This document shows positions 6,887-15,934 of a stretch of DNA of 44,597 nt, piece after piece. The stretch is from contig JACMPC010000191.1 in NCBI GenBank assembly GCA_014377705.1, positions 1 to 44,597 on the forward strand, read 5' to 3'. The position numbers and the translations under genes are program-made. Each line of letters opens with the position of its first letter. Positions within the stretch are counted from its first letter, which is position 1. The notes below the pieces were generated by a model. The model did no database searches. It worked only from the letters and a program-made list of their open reading frames with translations, and was not told the origin of the DNA. Source of the DNA: Dermatophilaceae bacterium. Lineage in GTDB: Bacteria; Actinomycetota; Actinomycetes; Actinomycetales; Dermatophilaceae.

Positions 6887-9436
6887 TCAGGCCGAGTCCG
6901 GGACCAGGTGCAGCCCGTCCCTGCCCGGGGTCTGGTGGTCGTCGAGCCACCGATGGAAGGCGGGCGCGGACAGGGGACGCGAGATGAGGTACCCCTGTCC
7001 GATCTGACACCCCAGGGCAGTCACTGCGTCTAGCTGGGCTTTCGTTTCGATGCCCTCAGCCACGATCCGCTTGTTCAGGTTGGCGCCCATGGCGGTGATG
7101 CTTCGGAACAGGGCCTCCGCGCTGCCGTCCGCGCTGTCTTCGGTGAGTGCAGAGACGAAGGTCATGTCGATCTTCAGCTCCTTGACGGGCAGTCGTTGCA
7201 GGTAGGACAAGCTTGAGTAGCCGGTGCCGAAGTCGTCGAGCGACAGGCAGATTCCCAGCTCGGCAAATCTGGTGAGGGCGGCCACAGACACCTCCGGATC
7301 GTCCATCACCGCGCTTTCGGTAATCTCCAGGATGAGCGACTCTGCCTGGACGCCGGACGCCGTGATGGCCTGCGCGATGTGCTCGATAACGTTGGCGTTT
7401 GCCAGGTTTCGAGCCGACAGGTTCACCGCCACCGTAACCGGATGACCTCGCCGATGCCACGCCGCACATTCGGTGAGGGCTGCTGTGACCAGGTGCATGG
7501 TGAGCTGGTCTATCAGGCCGGTGGCCTCCGCGAGCGGGATGAAGGTGTCCGGGGACAGGGTGCCGAGCGCGGGGTGATGCCACCTGACCAGCGCCTCGGT
7601 GCTGACCACGGCTCCGGTGGCCAGGTCGATCTTGGGCTGGTAGTGCAGTACGAACTGTCTGGGGGCGTTCTCGAGCGCTACCCGCAGGTCCGCAACGAGG
7701 GCGAGCCGTTCGGCCCGCCCGCTGTCCATGCTCGTCTCGTAGACGACAACCGACTCGCGACGCGACTTGGCGACATACATCGCGGTGTCCGCGCACTGCA
7801 GCAGGTTCTCTGCCGCAACAGTCGGCGACATGGCGATACCGATGCTGACCTCGGGGGTGAGCAACGCCTCAGCGAACCTGACCGGCGCAAGGATGCGGTC
7901 ACTCGCCAGCTGTGCCCACGCGGCAGCACCGAGGGGATCGTCGGCGCCGCCGGGCAGCAGCACAGCGAACTCGTCGCCGCCCAACCTCGCCACGGTGGCG
8001 TTGTCGGGCAGGCAGGTGCGAAGTCTCTCAGCGATGACGATGAGCAGCTGGTCGCCGACATCGTGGCCAAGGACGTCGTTGACCTCCTTGAACTTGTCCA
8101 GGTCAAGCAGGAGCACGGCGCTGGATGAGGGGGCGGCCCCCAGTGCGTCTATCTGGTGAGAGAGAAAGGCGCGGTTGGCCAAGCCAGTGAGCGCGTCGTG
8201 AGTCGCCTCGAAGGACAGCTCCTCCATCAGGCGCGCACTACTCACGGCCACGGCGAAATGGCTGGTGAGGGTCTGCAGCATCTTCAGGTCGTCATTGGTG
8301 AAGGTCGCGGTGTCACCCAGCCTGTCGGTGACCGTGACAGTGCCCAGGATGGTGGCGCCGGACTGCAGGGGCACCACGATGGCGTCCTTGAGGTTCAGCG
8401 AGTCGAGCCACCGCACGACGGCCGTGTCGTGGCCGTGGGTGGCCAGCGTCGGCTCGCCGTGGTGCATGGCCTTCGAGTGGACCCAGTCGGTGGAGTGGGA
8501 GCTGCGGGCAGCTGCGTGGAAGAGCTGGTCGTCCTCTCCGAGACTGAGCTGGAGGTAGGTGTCCTGTCGTGCCTGCCGGCCCTCCACGTTGTTGTCCAGC
8601 AGCCTGAGCTCGACGGCCGAGGCACGCAGCACGTGTCTCATCCGGGCCAGGCTGCGCGGGGCCAGCTGCTCGACGGTCTCCGCGCCGACCCCCTCGGTGA
8701 CGAAGTCGTGCACCACGGCCAGGGACTGGTGCCGGCGCGAGGTGGAGGCGTACAACCGGTAGATGAAGACGGCCATGGTCACCAGCGCCAGGGCAAGCAG
8801 ATCTCCGACGATCCCTTGCTGGATGAGGATGTACATCGCCGAGGCGAAGACCGTCGCGACCACGCTGAGTATGACGGCCGGCACCAGGACCTCGACAAGA
8901 TCCTGCCGGGTGATCGGGCCAACATGCATCCAGATGACCCACAGGACCAGCAAGCTCATCAGCTGGTCCACGGCGGCGATGCAGACCATCAGCGCGGCGA
9001 CCGCCTGCAGATTCAGCTCACCCGTCCGCGGCAGCAAGGCATGCAGGAGGGTGCCGCTGACCGCGGCCTCGAAGCAGAAAGCTGCCGTGTTGTAGATGAC
9101 CTTCTCGGCGGCGATGCGCTGCCACAACAACGCGGCGATGCTGCCGATCAGACGAGCCAGAACGAGTTCGTGCACCGGCAGTAGCAGAATCCCCAGCGCC
9201 AGTGGCACTCCGGCGAAGGTCAGCGAATGCGACTGCCGCCGGAACTCGACGTTGACCAGGTTCTGCTCGGCGACGAAGAAGGTCACCGCTATCGCGACCG
9301 CTGCGACCGGCCGGGAGATGAGCTGGTCGGCGGAGAGGGCCGAATACACCGCGGCAAGCGCGGCGATCAGGCCCAGAGCGAAGCTGAGCGCCAGGGTGCG
9401 AGTGCGGGCGCTCAGCTTCGTCAACGTGCCGTGCAC
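6887..9436 (-). CDS. Membrane GAF-GGDEF-EAL cyclic-di-GMP signalling protein
   Basis: From GTG 9436 the protein has 849 residues. Residues about 12-227 hold six or more membrane helices (MASE-like sensor), 257-402 a GAF-like domain, about 410-575 a GGDEF domain with intact RLGGDEF (486-490) and about 585-840 an EAL domain. EAL catalytic blocks are complete: STEALVRW (EAL at 614-616), VNLSARN, EITESAVM, LDDFGTGYSSLS, ELKID, VAEGIE and GYLISRPL. It could therefore make and degrade cyclic di-GMP. The product-inhibition RxxD I-site five residues before GGDEF is absent. Open frame upstream of GTG 9436 overlaps the subtilase repeat tail and is rejected. The start lies within a few bases of the subtilase stop, so the two genes are probably one transcript. 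Confidence 0.9.
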   Translation of the reverse strand: MHGTLTKLSARTRTLALSFALGLIAALAAVYSALSADQLISRPVAAVAIAVTFFVAEQNLVNVEFRRQSHSLTFAGVPLALGILLLPVHELVLARLIGSIAALLWQRIAAEKVIYNTAAFCFEAAVSGTLLHALLPRTGELNLQAVAALMVCIAAVDQLMSLLVLWVIWMHVGPITRQDLVEVLVPAVILSVVATVFASAMYILIQQGIVGDLLALALVTMAVFIYRLYASTSRRHQSLAVVHDFVTEGVGAETVEQLAPRSLARMRHVLRASAVELRLLDNNVEGRQARQDTYLQLSLGEDDQLFHAAARSSHSTDWVHSKAMHHGEPTLATHGHDTAVVRWLDSLNLKDAIVVPLQSGATILGTVTVTDRLGDTATFTNDDLKMLQTLTSHFAVAVSSARLMEELSFEATHDALTGLANRAFLSHQIDALGAAPSSSAVLLLDLDKFKEVNDVLGHDVGDQLLIVIAERLRTCLPDNATVARLGGDEFAVLLPGGADDPLGAAAWAQLASDRILAPVRFAEALLTPEVSIGIAMSPTVAAENLLQCADTAMYVAKSRRESVVVYETSMDSGRAERLALVADLRVALENAPRQFVLHYQPKIDLATGAVVSTEALVRWHHPALGTLSPDTFIPLAEATGLIDQLTMHLVTAALTECAAWHRRGHPVTVAVNLSARNLANANVIEHIAQAITASGVQAESLILEITESAVMDDPEVSVAALTRFAELGICLSLDDFGTGYSSLSYLQRLPVKELKIDMTFVSALTEDSADGSAEALFRSITAMGANLNKRIVAEGIETKAQLDAVTALGCQIGQGYLISRPLSAPAFHRWLDDHQTPGRDGLHLVPDSA

Positions 9437-9438
9437 GG

Positions 9439-11145
9439 CTACCACGAGTCGGAGGACCACCCGGCCGAAGACCAGCGGGCGGACGACCAGCGGGCCGAAG
9501 ACCAGCGAGCCGAAGACCAGCGGGCCGAGTCCCAGTCGGCGGCACTCCACCGGGCGGAGGACCACCTGGCCGAGGACCAGCGGGCCGACTCCAGTCCGGT
9601 GCCGTCGGTTGCCCAGCTGTCACCGGTCCAGGTCGTTCCCATCCACTGCCCACCTGACCAGGCGGTCAGTGAAGTGGAGGCCTGCCACCATGCCGGGGCG
9701 TTCCACGGAATGCCCTGGATGTCGAACTCACCGGAGATCTCGTTGCCGTCGGCGTCCACCGGGGCATCCGGACCTCGGGCGGCGTCAAGGCGCCCCTGGC
9801 CGGTGGCGGCCGGGAACGACTGGACAGCCGCCGCCTTCAGCGCGGTGCCCTTCGCATTGGTCTTGACGAGCTGACCAGCCACGTCAAACGCATTGCCCAG
9901 GTCGATCATGCCGGCTCCGGCAGCGTCGACGTCAGCGTTCTTCACGGGATCGGCAGACGAGGTCAGCGCGTACTTGACCTGGTCGGGAGTCAGGCTCGGG
10001 AAGGCCTGCAGCAGGTTGGCTACCGCTCCGGAGACCACCGCGCCTGCCTGGCTGGTGCCACTGCCCCGGAACAGCCTCCCGCTGTCGTCGCCGGACACCA
10101 GCCCCGACGGGTACTTGGTGTCCACGTACGATCCGGGCGCCCGCAGGGAGACCAGCGACGTACCGGGCGCGATGAGGTCCGCGTGGCGGCCCGCCGAGAC
10201 GTTGGAGAATGAGGCGGCCTTGGTGCGGTTGGGCGCCCAGCCACTGACCTTGTCGCTGCTGTCTGCGGCCCCGACGGCCAGCACGAACGGGTCGATGGCG
10301 GGGTCTGACAGCTGGTCGGTATCGGTGCCGCTGTTGCCGGCTGAGGTCACCACCACGATGCCGTGCTTCCACGCGTTCTCGGCAGCAGCCGCCAAGGGGT
10401 CAATCTGATACCCCTGCGCCGAGTCGGTGCCATAGGACAAGTTGATCACGCGCACCCGGGTACCGTCAGGCATAACGGGATTTTGGGTCACCCAGTCGAG
10501 AGCGGCGATCACCTGGCTGACATCAGTGCTGCCGTCGGTGGTGGCCAGCTTGAGGGACAGCAGCTTGGCGTCCGGCGCCACACCCAGCTGAACTGAGGGT
10601 GGCGCGAAAGGCAGCTGCGAGGACGGGGTCGTCGCCCCCCTGCCTGCGATGATGCCTGCCATGAAGGTGCCGTGGCCGAACGTGTCCTGATGAGTCAGGA
10701 CGCCGTTGCCCTCGATCGACAGGTCCGGGCCGTGAGCGACCTTCCCCGGGGCGTCCAAGCCCGGGACGGCCGCCACTCCAGAGTCAAGAAGCGCCACGCC
10801 GACACCCTGCCCGGTCACGGACCGACCCTGGGCATCCTCTTCCTTCCAGGTATCGCGTACCCCGATCGCCGTGCCCACCGTGAACATCGACCCAGGATCC
10901 TTTCGCGCGTCACGGTTGCCGTAGGCGTCCTTCGAGACGGCGTCCGTCGACGGATCACCCCACCTGCTCCCGCTGAAGCCGGAGACGAATGCATCGCCAC
11001 CGGAGCCAGGACCCCTGCCGGCCGGCGCCAGCGCACTAGCTGTCGTCGCTGAGAGTCCAGGACCTGCACCTAGGATGGCTGCGCTCGCCACCATCGCAAA
11101 GAACCGCATGCGGGTCCGCCGAGCGGAGCATGGTCGAGAGTGCAT
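9439..11145 (-). CDS. Secreted S8 subtilisin-like protease with Trp-rich pentapeptide tail
   Basis: ATG 11145 has a near-perfect ribosome-binding site (GGAGG, 8 bases upstream) and gives 568 residues. An N-terminal signal peptide (basic residues 3-14, hydrophobic 15-38, cleavage near ASALA) predicts export. The catalytic triad is Asp121 (GVALLDSGV), His158 (FGHGTFMAG) and Ser365 (GSGTSQAGAV), with oxyanion Asn271 (SAGNSG). After about residue 480 the sequence becomes Trp/Ser-rich, and residues 519-568 are tandem WSSAR-type pentapeptides ending in SSDSW. Similar Trp-rich tails occur in actinobacterial subtilases; their role is not established, and wall or glycan attachment is a guess. The downstream GGDEF-EAL gene is almost contiguous. 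Confidence 0.92.
   Translation of the reverse strand: MHSRPCSARRTRMRFFAMVASAAILGAGPGLSATTASALAPAGRGPGSGGDAFVSGFSGSRWGDPSTDAVSKDAYGNRDARKDPGSMFTVGTAIGVRDTWKEEDAQGRSVTGQGVGVALLDSGVAAVPGLDAPGKVAHGPDLSIEGNGVLTHQDTFGHGTFMAGIIAGRGATTPSSQLPFAPPSVQLGVAPDAKLLSLKLATTDGSTDVSQVIAALDWVTQNPVMPDGTRVRVINLSYGTDSAQGYQIDPLAAAAENAWKHGIVVVTSAGNSGTDTDQLSDPAIDPFVLAVGAADSSDKVSGWAPNRTKAASFSNVSAGRHADLIAPGTSLVSLRAPGSYVDTKYPSGLVSGDDSGRLFRGSGTSQAGAVVSGAVANLLQAFPSLTPDQVKYALTSSADPVKNADVDAAGAGMIDLGNAFDVAGQLVKTNAKGTALKAAAVQSFPAATGQGRLDAARGPDAPVDADGNEISGEFDIQGIPWNAPAWWQASTSLTAWSGGQWMGTTWTGDSWATDGTGLESARWSSARWSSARWSAADWDSARWSSARWSSARWSSARWSSAGWSSDSW
9442..9591 (-). repeat. 15-bp tandem array encoding WSSAR pentapeptides
   Basis: About ten 15-bp units, read on the minus strand as TGG-TC(C/G)-(T/G)C(G/C)-GC(C/T)-CG(C/G)-like codons, encode residues 519-568 of the subtilase. 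The consensus is W-S-S-A-R, with variants such as WSAAD, WDSAR and WSSAG. On the plus strand the unit reads CGGGCCGAAGACCAG. Period and frame are kept throughout. Confidence 0.85.
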
Positions 11146-11395
11146 GTGAATAACCTCCGTGTCTCCCCCGAGCGGACCTCTTCCTCCACTTCGTAGCCTA
11201 GGCAACCGCGGCGAGCGGCCACATCCGTTGTTCGTCATTGCCCGGATCGGCCGTTCGGACATTTCGGGCTTCCCCGTACCCGAACTCGCTCGTAGCCAAT
11301 GCCGCGTCCGACGCCTGCTGAACCGCTGAGTGCCGGGAGCTCGCCAGCAACCTGTCGCCGCAGTCACTCCCTGGCCACCGCGACACTCATGGGGA

Positions 11396-12229
11396 TCACG
11401 ACGGTCGACGCCAGCTCGCTACTGCCCAGCCGACGCCGTACGGCGCCCCGGCCCAGGCCACCTCACCGATCATGTCGCCCGCGGCAGCGGCGACCAGAAC
11501 CGGCCAGACCTGCGGTCCCGTTGCCCCCACTGCGTCGCCAAGGCCCGGATCGATCTGGGCCAGCCGGCCCGGCTGCCCCGACGCAAGTGCCCCGCATGTT
11601 TCATCGTCATACCCCTGCGCCCGCGCGTCCTCTGCCCGTGGCGCTTTGGGCCCGTGGCAGGTCGCCCCGTCGGCCACCAGGATCAGAGCCACCCGGCTGC
11701 CCTGCGCCCGGAGCCGATCGCCGAGTACCGCAGCATCACCGCCGCGGGTGGTGAGCCATCGCGCGGACGCCCAGAGATCGGCATGCTCGGGATGGGCTGC
11801 GAGGTCACGGCTCGCCAGGTAGCGGGTGACCATGATCGACGTCGGCAGCTCACCATCGCTTCTCCGCCCTTCGACTAGGGCAGGGAGCACGACCTCGCGC
11901 CCGAAGCCCGCGAACGACACCGGCCCGGAGGCGTCGTACTCACCCGGCTCCCCCGGGCCCACCACGACAAGCTGCACCGAGGCCGGGGCCGAGGCCGAGG
12001 CCGAGTCCGGGGCCGAAGGCAGGGCCGGGGCCGAAAGCGAGGCCGGGGCCGAAAGCGAGGCCAGACCTGACGACTGCGGATCGGCTGAGGCCTCGAGGAG
12101 ATCGGATAGTGCCCGGGACACGACCTCGTCAGTTGCCCGTCGCAGGTCGTCCAGCTCGTGGGCGGCCGAGCCCATCAGCTCGACGACGAGGGCCGGAGGC
12201 CCGGGGATGACCGCAGCGGTGAGGAGCAC
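11396..12229 (-). CDS. MiaB-linked class III extradiol dioxygenase-like protein
   Basis: The 277-residue alanine-rich protein starts VLLTAAVIPGPPALVVELMG, close to the 'aavvPhPPlLvpel' opening of class III extradiol dioxygenase B-like proteins. It has a RVALILVADGATCHGPKAPR block near residue 185, the family's 'lLvvGDGSa.r...AP' segment. In many actinobacteria this gene lies between miaB and miaA; here it directly follows miaB, which supports the call. miaA does not follow, because the subtilase gene begins instead. A metal-dependent dioxygenase activity has not been shown for this subgroup, and the canonical metal ligands are not obvious. A low-complexity linker of Ser/Ala/Pro (about 55-83) interrupts the N-terminal half. 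GTG start, weak ribosome-binding site. Confidence 0.7.
   Translation of the reverse strand: MLLTAAVIPGPPALVVELMGSAAHELDDLRRATDEVVSRALSDLLEASADPQSSGLASLSAPASLSAPALPSAPDSASASAPASVQLVVVGPGEPGEYDASGPVSFAGFGREVVLPALVEGRRSDGELPTSIMVTRYLASRDLAAHPEHADLWASARWLTTRGGDAAVLGDRLRAQGSRVALILVADGATCHGPKAPRAEDARAQGYDDETCGALASGQPGRLAQIDPGLGDAVGATGPQVWPVLVAAAAGDMIGEVAWAGAPYGVGWAVASWRRPS
11979..12063 (-). repeat. Short tandem repeats encoding a Ser-Ala-Pro linker
   Basis: Plus-strand GAGGCC/GGGGCC/GAAAGC hexamer blocks repeat, including two consecutive 18-bp copies of GGCCGGGGCCGAAAGCGA. They encode the ASLSAP repeats in the dioxygenase-like protein. The reading frame is preserved. Confidence 0.75.
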
Positions 12230-12237
12230 AGCGGTCA

Positions 12238-12335
12238 GTCTCTCAGCGGCAGGTGCCAGCCGCGACTTTGAACGAGCGCTGCGGGCAGGAGCGTCGCAGC
12301 CGGTCTCTCAGCGGCAGGTCCCAGTTGCGACTTTG
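12238..12335 (-). repeat. Duplicated miaB tail: 33-bp direct repeat
   Basis: Bases 12303-12335 contain the last codons and stop of miaB. Bases 12238-12270, in the gap downstream, repeat them with three mismatches (GTCTCTCAGCGGCAGG shared). The copy still encodes Lys-Val-Ala-Ala-Gly-Thr-Cys-Arg-stop. The unit spacing is 65 bp. This looks like a small tandem duplication of the miaB 3' end. Confidence 0.85.
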
Positions 12336-13807
12336 GCCGCCGGCGGCCTTCCGATGGTCGGCATACCAAGGGTGACTGCGGGACGATGCGAACCGGCCGT
12401 GTCCTGCAGGGCCGCCCAGGCATCGCCACCAGCGGTGCGGCGAACCCTGAAGAGGCCACCCTGCACCCCGGAGTCGGCAACGAGATGGTGCGGCGCAGCC
12501 CGGGTCACGGTCACCTCCACGACATCGCCTGGACGCGGGATCTCGGCGCCCTGCGGCACCGAGAAGTGCACCAGCCGGTTGTCGCACGCCCGCCCGGACA
12601 TACGGTCGGTCGCGGCGTCCTTGCGGCCCTCGCCCGTGGCCACCAGCACCTTGACCGGGTGGCCTTGCAGCGTCAGGTTCTCTGCCCACGAGAGCTCTTC
12701 CTGAAGATCGAGCAGCCGGTTGTACCGTTCCTGGACCACGGACTTGGGGATCTGGTCCGGCATGGTCGCGGCGGGGGTTCCAGGCCGGATGGAGTACTGG
12801 AACGTGTACGCGCCGGCGAAGCGTGCAGCCCGCACCACGTCGAGCGTCGACTGGAAGTCCTGCTCGGTCTCACCGGGGAAGCCGACGATCAGGTCGGTGG
12901 TGATCGCGGCGCCGGGGATGTGTTCGCGAACGGTGTCGAGGATGCCGAGGAACCTGGCGCTGCGGTAAGAACGGCGCATCTCCTTCAGCACCCGGTCCGA
13001 GCCGGACTGCAACGGCATGTGCAGGCTGGGCATGACGTTGGGCGTCTGCGCCATCGCCAGGATGACGTCATCGGTGAAAGCGGCAGGGTGCGGGCTGGTG
13101 AACCGGACCCGCTCCAGGCCCGCGATCTGCCCGCAGGCCCGCAACAGCCTGCTGAACGCCTGCTTGTCGCCGAACTCGACACCGTAGGTGTTGACGTTCT
13201 GGCCGAGCAGCGTCACCTCGATGACACCCTGAGCCACCAGGGCGGTGATCTCGGCGAGGATGTCACCGGGGCGCCGATCCATTTCTTTACCCCGCAGGGT
13301 CGGCACGATACAGAACGTGCAGGTGTTGTTGCAGCCCACCGAGATGGATACGAACGCGCTGTATGCCGAGTCGCGGCGGGTCGGCAGGGCCGAGGGGAAG
13401 ACGTCCAGACTCTCGAGGATCTCGACCTCGGCCCGCTTGTTGTGCCGGGCGCGGTCCAGCAACGCCGGCAGCGAACCCATGTTGTGGGTGCCGAACACGA
13501 CGTCCACCCAGGGGGCCCGGTCCACGATCGTGGCCCGGTCCTTCTGCGCCAGGCAGCCACCGACTGCGATCTGCATCGCAGGGTTCTTGACCTTGGCCGG
13601 GCGGAGCTGACCGAGGTTGCCGTACAGCTTGTTGTCGGCGTTCTCGCGCACTGCGCAGGTGTTGAAGACTACGACGTCCGCGGTCTCCGGCGGATCGGGC
13701 AGCCCGGCGATGTCGACATAGCCCGCCGACTCCAGCAGCCCGGAGAGCCGCTCGGAGTCATGGACGTTCATCTGACACCCGTAGGTGCGTACTTGATAGG
13801 TCTTCAT
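12308..13807 (-). CDS. miaB: tRNA-2-methylthio-N6-dimethylallyladenosine synthase MiaB
   Basis: This radical-SAM methylthiotransferase adds the 2-methylthio group to i6A37 of tRNAs. The 499-residue protein has all six cluster cysteines. Cys11 (YGCQMN), Cys51 (NTCAVRENA) and Cys85 (GGCLAQ) bind the auxiliary 4Fe-4S cluster. Cys159, Cys163 and Cys166 (GCNNTCTFC) are the SAM-binding CxxxCxxC. A TRAM domain lies near the C-terminus (about 375-440). A tail of about 50 residues after TRAM is longer than usual. ATG 13807 is preferred because the conserved [14 protein letters not shown] begins there; the frame opens slightly earlier. It follows recX on the same strand, as in many actinobacteria. Confidence 0.95.
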   Translation of the reverse strand: MKTYQVRTYGCQMNVHDSERLSGLLESAGYVDIAGLPDPPETADVVVFNTCAVRENADNKLYGNLGQLRPAKVKNPAMQIAVGGCLAQKDRATIVDRAPWVDVVFGTHNMGSLPALLDRARHNKRAEVEILESLDVFPSALPTRRDSAYSAFVSISVGCNNTCTFCIVPTLRGKEMDRRPGDILAEITALVAQGVIEVTLLGQNVNTYGVEFGDKQAFSRLLRACGQIAGLERVRFTSPHPAAFTDDVILAMAQTPNVMPSLHMPLQSGSDRVLKEMRRSYRSARFLGILDTVREHIPGAAITTDLIVGFPGETEQDFQSTLDVVRAARFAGAYTFQYSIRPGTPAATMPDQIPKSVVQERYNRLLDLQEELSWAENLTLQGHPVKVLVATGEGRKDAATDRMSGRACDNRLVHFSVPQGAEIPRPGDVVEVTVTRAAPHHLVADSGVQGGLFRVRRTAGGDAWAALQDTAGSHRPAVTLGMPTIGRPPAAKVATGTCR

Positions 13808-13885
13808 CGCACCGACCAGCGTACGTGCTCCCGTGAGGATCACCCTTGACCGGTCAGCGCCGCCCCCGAGCTCGCGGCACGATCC

Positions 13886-14476
13886 TCAGTCGGGCAGGTG
13901 TTCGGGGGCATCCGCGATGGCCGCACGGATGACGGCGAAGGTGACGCCGGAGGAGTAGCCCTTGCGAGCCAGCATCCCGGCCAGCCGTCGGGTCTGGACG
14001 TCGGTGCCCAGGCCGTGCATCGCGCGCAGCTTCTTGTCGACCAGCGCGCGAGCCCGATCACGCTCGTCCTCGTCGGAGATCGTGGCCAGGGCCTGCTCGG
14101 CCAGATGGTCCTCGATGCCCTTGGTGCGCAGCTCACGGGCCAGGGCGCGCCTGGCCAGACCGCGCCCGGACTGCTGGGAACGCACGAGCATCTGAGCGTA
14201 GGCCTGGTCATCGATCAGGCCCACCTCGGTCATCCGGTCCAGCACGGTCGCCGCCACCGCAGCCGGGCAGTCGCGATGCTCGAGCTTCTGCATCAGCTCG
14301 GCCCGGCTGCGCGGCGCCATGGCTAGCTGACGCAGCACGATCTGCCGTGCCACCTGGTAGGGATCCGGCTCCCTGTCCTTCTTTGACGCCTCGGGAACCG
14401 GATTACCCACCTCCGAGGTCCCGCGTACCAGGGCCAGGGCAGGCACCTCGGGCGCAGCCCTGTCCTGCGTTGTCAT
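13886..14476 (-). CDS. recX: RecX regulatory protein
   Basis: RecX binds RecA filaments and limits recombinase activity. The 196-residue protein has the three-helix repeat structure of the family: ARQIVLRQLAMAPRSRAELMQKL (RecX 'L..rprS..EL...L'), GLIDDQAYAQMLVRSQ..GRGLARRALARELRTKGI (the highly conserved 'glidD..fA...v..r....G...l...L..kGi') and RKGYSSGVTFAVIR at the C-terminus. Its first 40 residues are a variable leader. It starts 12 bp after the recA stop and is almost certainly cotranscribed with recA, so it should share SOS control. Confidence 0.93.
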   Translation of the reverse strand: MTTQDRAAPEVPALALVRGTSEVGNPVPEASKKDREPDPYQVARQIVLRQLAMAPRSRAELMQKLEHRDCPAAVAATVLDRMTEVGLIDDQAYAQMLVRSQQSGRGLARRALARELRTKGIEDHLAEQALATISDEDERDRARALVDKKLRAMHGLGTDVQTRRLAGMLARKGYSSGVTFAVIRAAIADAPEHLPD

Positions 14477-14488
14477 CGCCGTCCTAGA

Positions 14489-15760
14489 TCAGAAGTCAAC
14501 TGGCACGGGCCTGACGGGGGCGTCACTGACCAGCGGGTGCCCGACCGGCACGCCGCCCAGTGCGGTGCTGCTGACGGGAGCGCCTCCGGGTGAGGGGTCG
14601 CCACCTGAGGTGGCACCGATCGGCAGGTCCTTGACCGGGTCACGCCTGATCGCTGCCGTCTTGGCTGACGCGCCCTTGATGGGCACCGTCTTGACCGATG
14701 ATGCCCTCTTGGCCGGCACGGCCTTGACCGGCACGGCAACAACCGGCTCCGGCAACTGGTCGACCCGGGGACCGATGCCGAGCTTCTCCTTGATCCTCTT
14801 CTCCAGCTCGTCGGCGAGGTCGGGATTGTCCTTCAGGAACGAGCGGGCGTTCTCCTTGCCCTGGCCCAGCTGGTCGCCGTCGTAGGTGTACCAGGCACCG
14901 GCCTTGCGGACGAAGCCCTGCTCGACCCCCATGTCGATCAGGCCACCCTCGCGGGAGATGCCGAACCCATAGATGATGTCGAACTCTGCCTGCTTGAACG
15001 GCGGCGCGACCTTGTTCTTGACGACCTTGACGCGAGTCCGGTTGCCCACCGGGTCGGTGCCGTCCTTGAGCGTCTCGATGCGCCGGACATCGAGGCGGAC
15101 CGAGGCGTAGAACTTCAGCGCCTTGCCACCGGTGGTCGTCTCGGGAGATCCGAACATCACGCCGATCTTCTCGCGGAGCTGGTTGATGAAGATCATCGTG
15201 GTGTTGGTGCTGCTGATCGTGCCGGTGAGCTTGCGCAGAGCCTGGGACATCAGCCTCGCCTGCAGACCGACGTGGCTGTCACCCATCTCGCCCTCGATCT
15301 CGGCGCGCGGAACCAGCGCCGCCACCGAGTCGATCACGATGATGTCGATGGCCCCGGAACGGATCAGCATGTCCGCGATCTCGAGTGCCTGCTCGCCGGT
15401 GTCCGGCTGGCTGACCAGCAGGGCATCCGTGTCGACACCGAGCTTCTGGGCATAGTCCGGGTCAAGCGCGTGCTCGGCATCGATGAACGCCGCGATGCCG
15501 CCGGCCTTCTGGGCGTTGGCCACCGCGTGCAGGGCCACCGTCGTCTTGCCCGAGCTCTCCGGGCCGTAGATCTCGACGACCCGCCCACGAGGCAGCCCGC
15601 CGATGCCCAGGGCGACGTCCAGGGCGATGGACCCCGTGGGGATGACGTCGATGGGGACGCGGACCTGGTCGCCAAGCCGCATCACCGCACCCGTGCCGTG
15701 TGCCTTCTCGATCTGCGCCATCACCGCATCCAGCGACTTCACGCGATCTGGTCCAGCCAT
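14489..15760 (-). CDS. recA: RecA recombinase with long basic/Pro-rich C-terminal extension
   Basis: RecA forms filaments on single-stranded DNA, performs strand exchange and triggers LexA cleavage. The Walker A motif GPESSGKTT lies at 66-74. The L1/L2 region is present ([37 protein letters not shown]) and the core is complete to about residue 332 ([13 protein letters not shown]). No intein is present. The protein is 423 residues against the usual 345-355. The last 90 residues are a Val/Pro/Lys-rich tail ([20 protein letters not shown] and so on), whereas the typical RecA tail is short and acidic. ATG 15760 has AGGTGAGG at good spacing. Upstream lie a PafBC-type promoter and an SOS box. Confidence 0.96.
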   Translation of the reverse strand: MAGPDRVKSLDAVMAQIEKAHGTGAVMRLGDQVRVPIDVIPTGSIALDVALGIGGLPRGRVVEIYGPESSGKTTVALHAVANAQKAGGIAAFIDAEHALDPDYAQKLGVDTDALLVSQPDTGEQALEIADMLIRSGAIDIIVIDSVAALVPRAEIEGEMGDSHVGLQARLMSQALRKLTGTISSTNTTMIFINQLREKIGVMFGSPETTTGGKALKFYASVRLDVRRIETLKDGTDPVGNRTRVKVVKNKVAPPFKQAEFDIIYGFGISREGGLIDMGVEQGFVRKAGAWYTYDGDQLGQGKENARSFLKDNPDLADELEKRIKEKLGIGPRVDQLPEPVVAVPVKAVPAKRASSVKTVPIKGASAKTAAIRRDPVKDLPIGATSGGDPSPGGAPVSSTALGGVPVGHPLVSDAPVRPVPVDF

Positions 15761-15844
15761 GTCCCTCACCTGCCGTTTCTGTATAGGGGTCCGCCGTCTA
15801 CCTGCGACCGACACCTATGCGGTATGCATCCCGTGTCGAGTCAG

Positions 15845-15867
15845 ACGTTACGAGTGGCCACCGACAG
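15845..15867 (-). promoter_or_regulatory. PafBC-type (RecA-NDp-like) recA promoter
   Basis: The minus strand reads CTGTCGGTG, eight bases, then TAACGT. This fits the LexA-independent actinobacterial motif TTGTCRGTG-N8-TANNNT described for mycobacterial recA and recognised by PafBC. The -10 part is at 15845-15850, about 85 bp upstream of the recA start. Confidence 0.7.
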
Positions 15868-15934
15868 CCCCTGCCCATCAGGCGCAGCCTGTGGACACTG
15901 GGAGTGCCGGGGCAACCCATGTGCAAACTCTACC

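Noticed and set aside
9437-9565. N-terminal 43-residue extension of the GGDEF-EAL protein
   Set aside because: It overlaps the subtilase repeat array in another frame; its LVFGPLV repeats are a by-product of that array.
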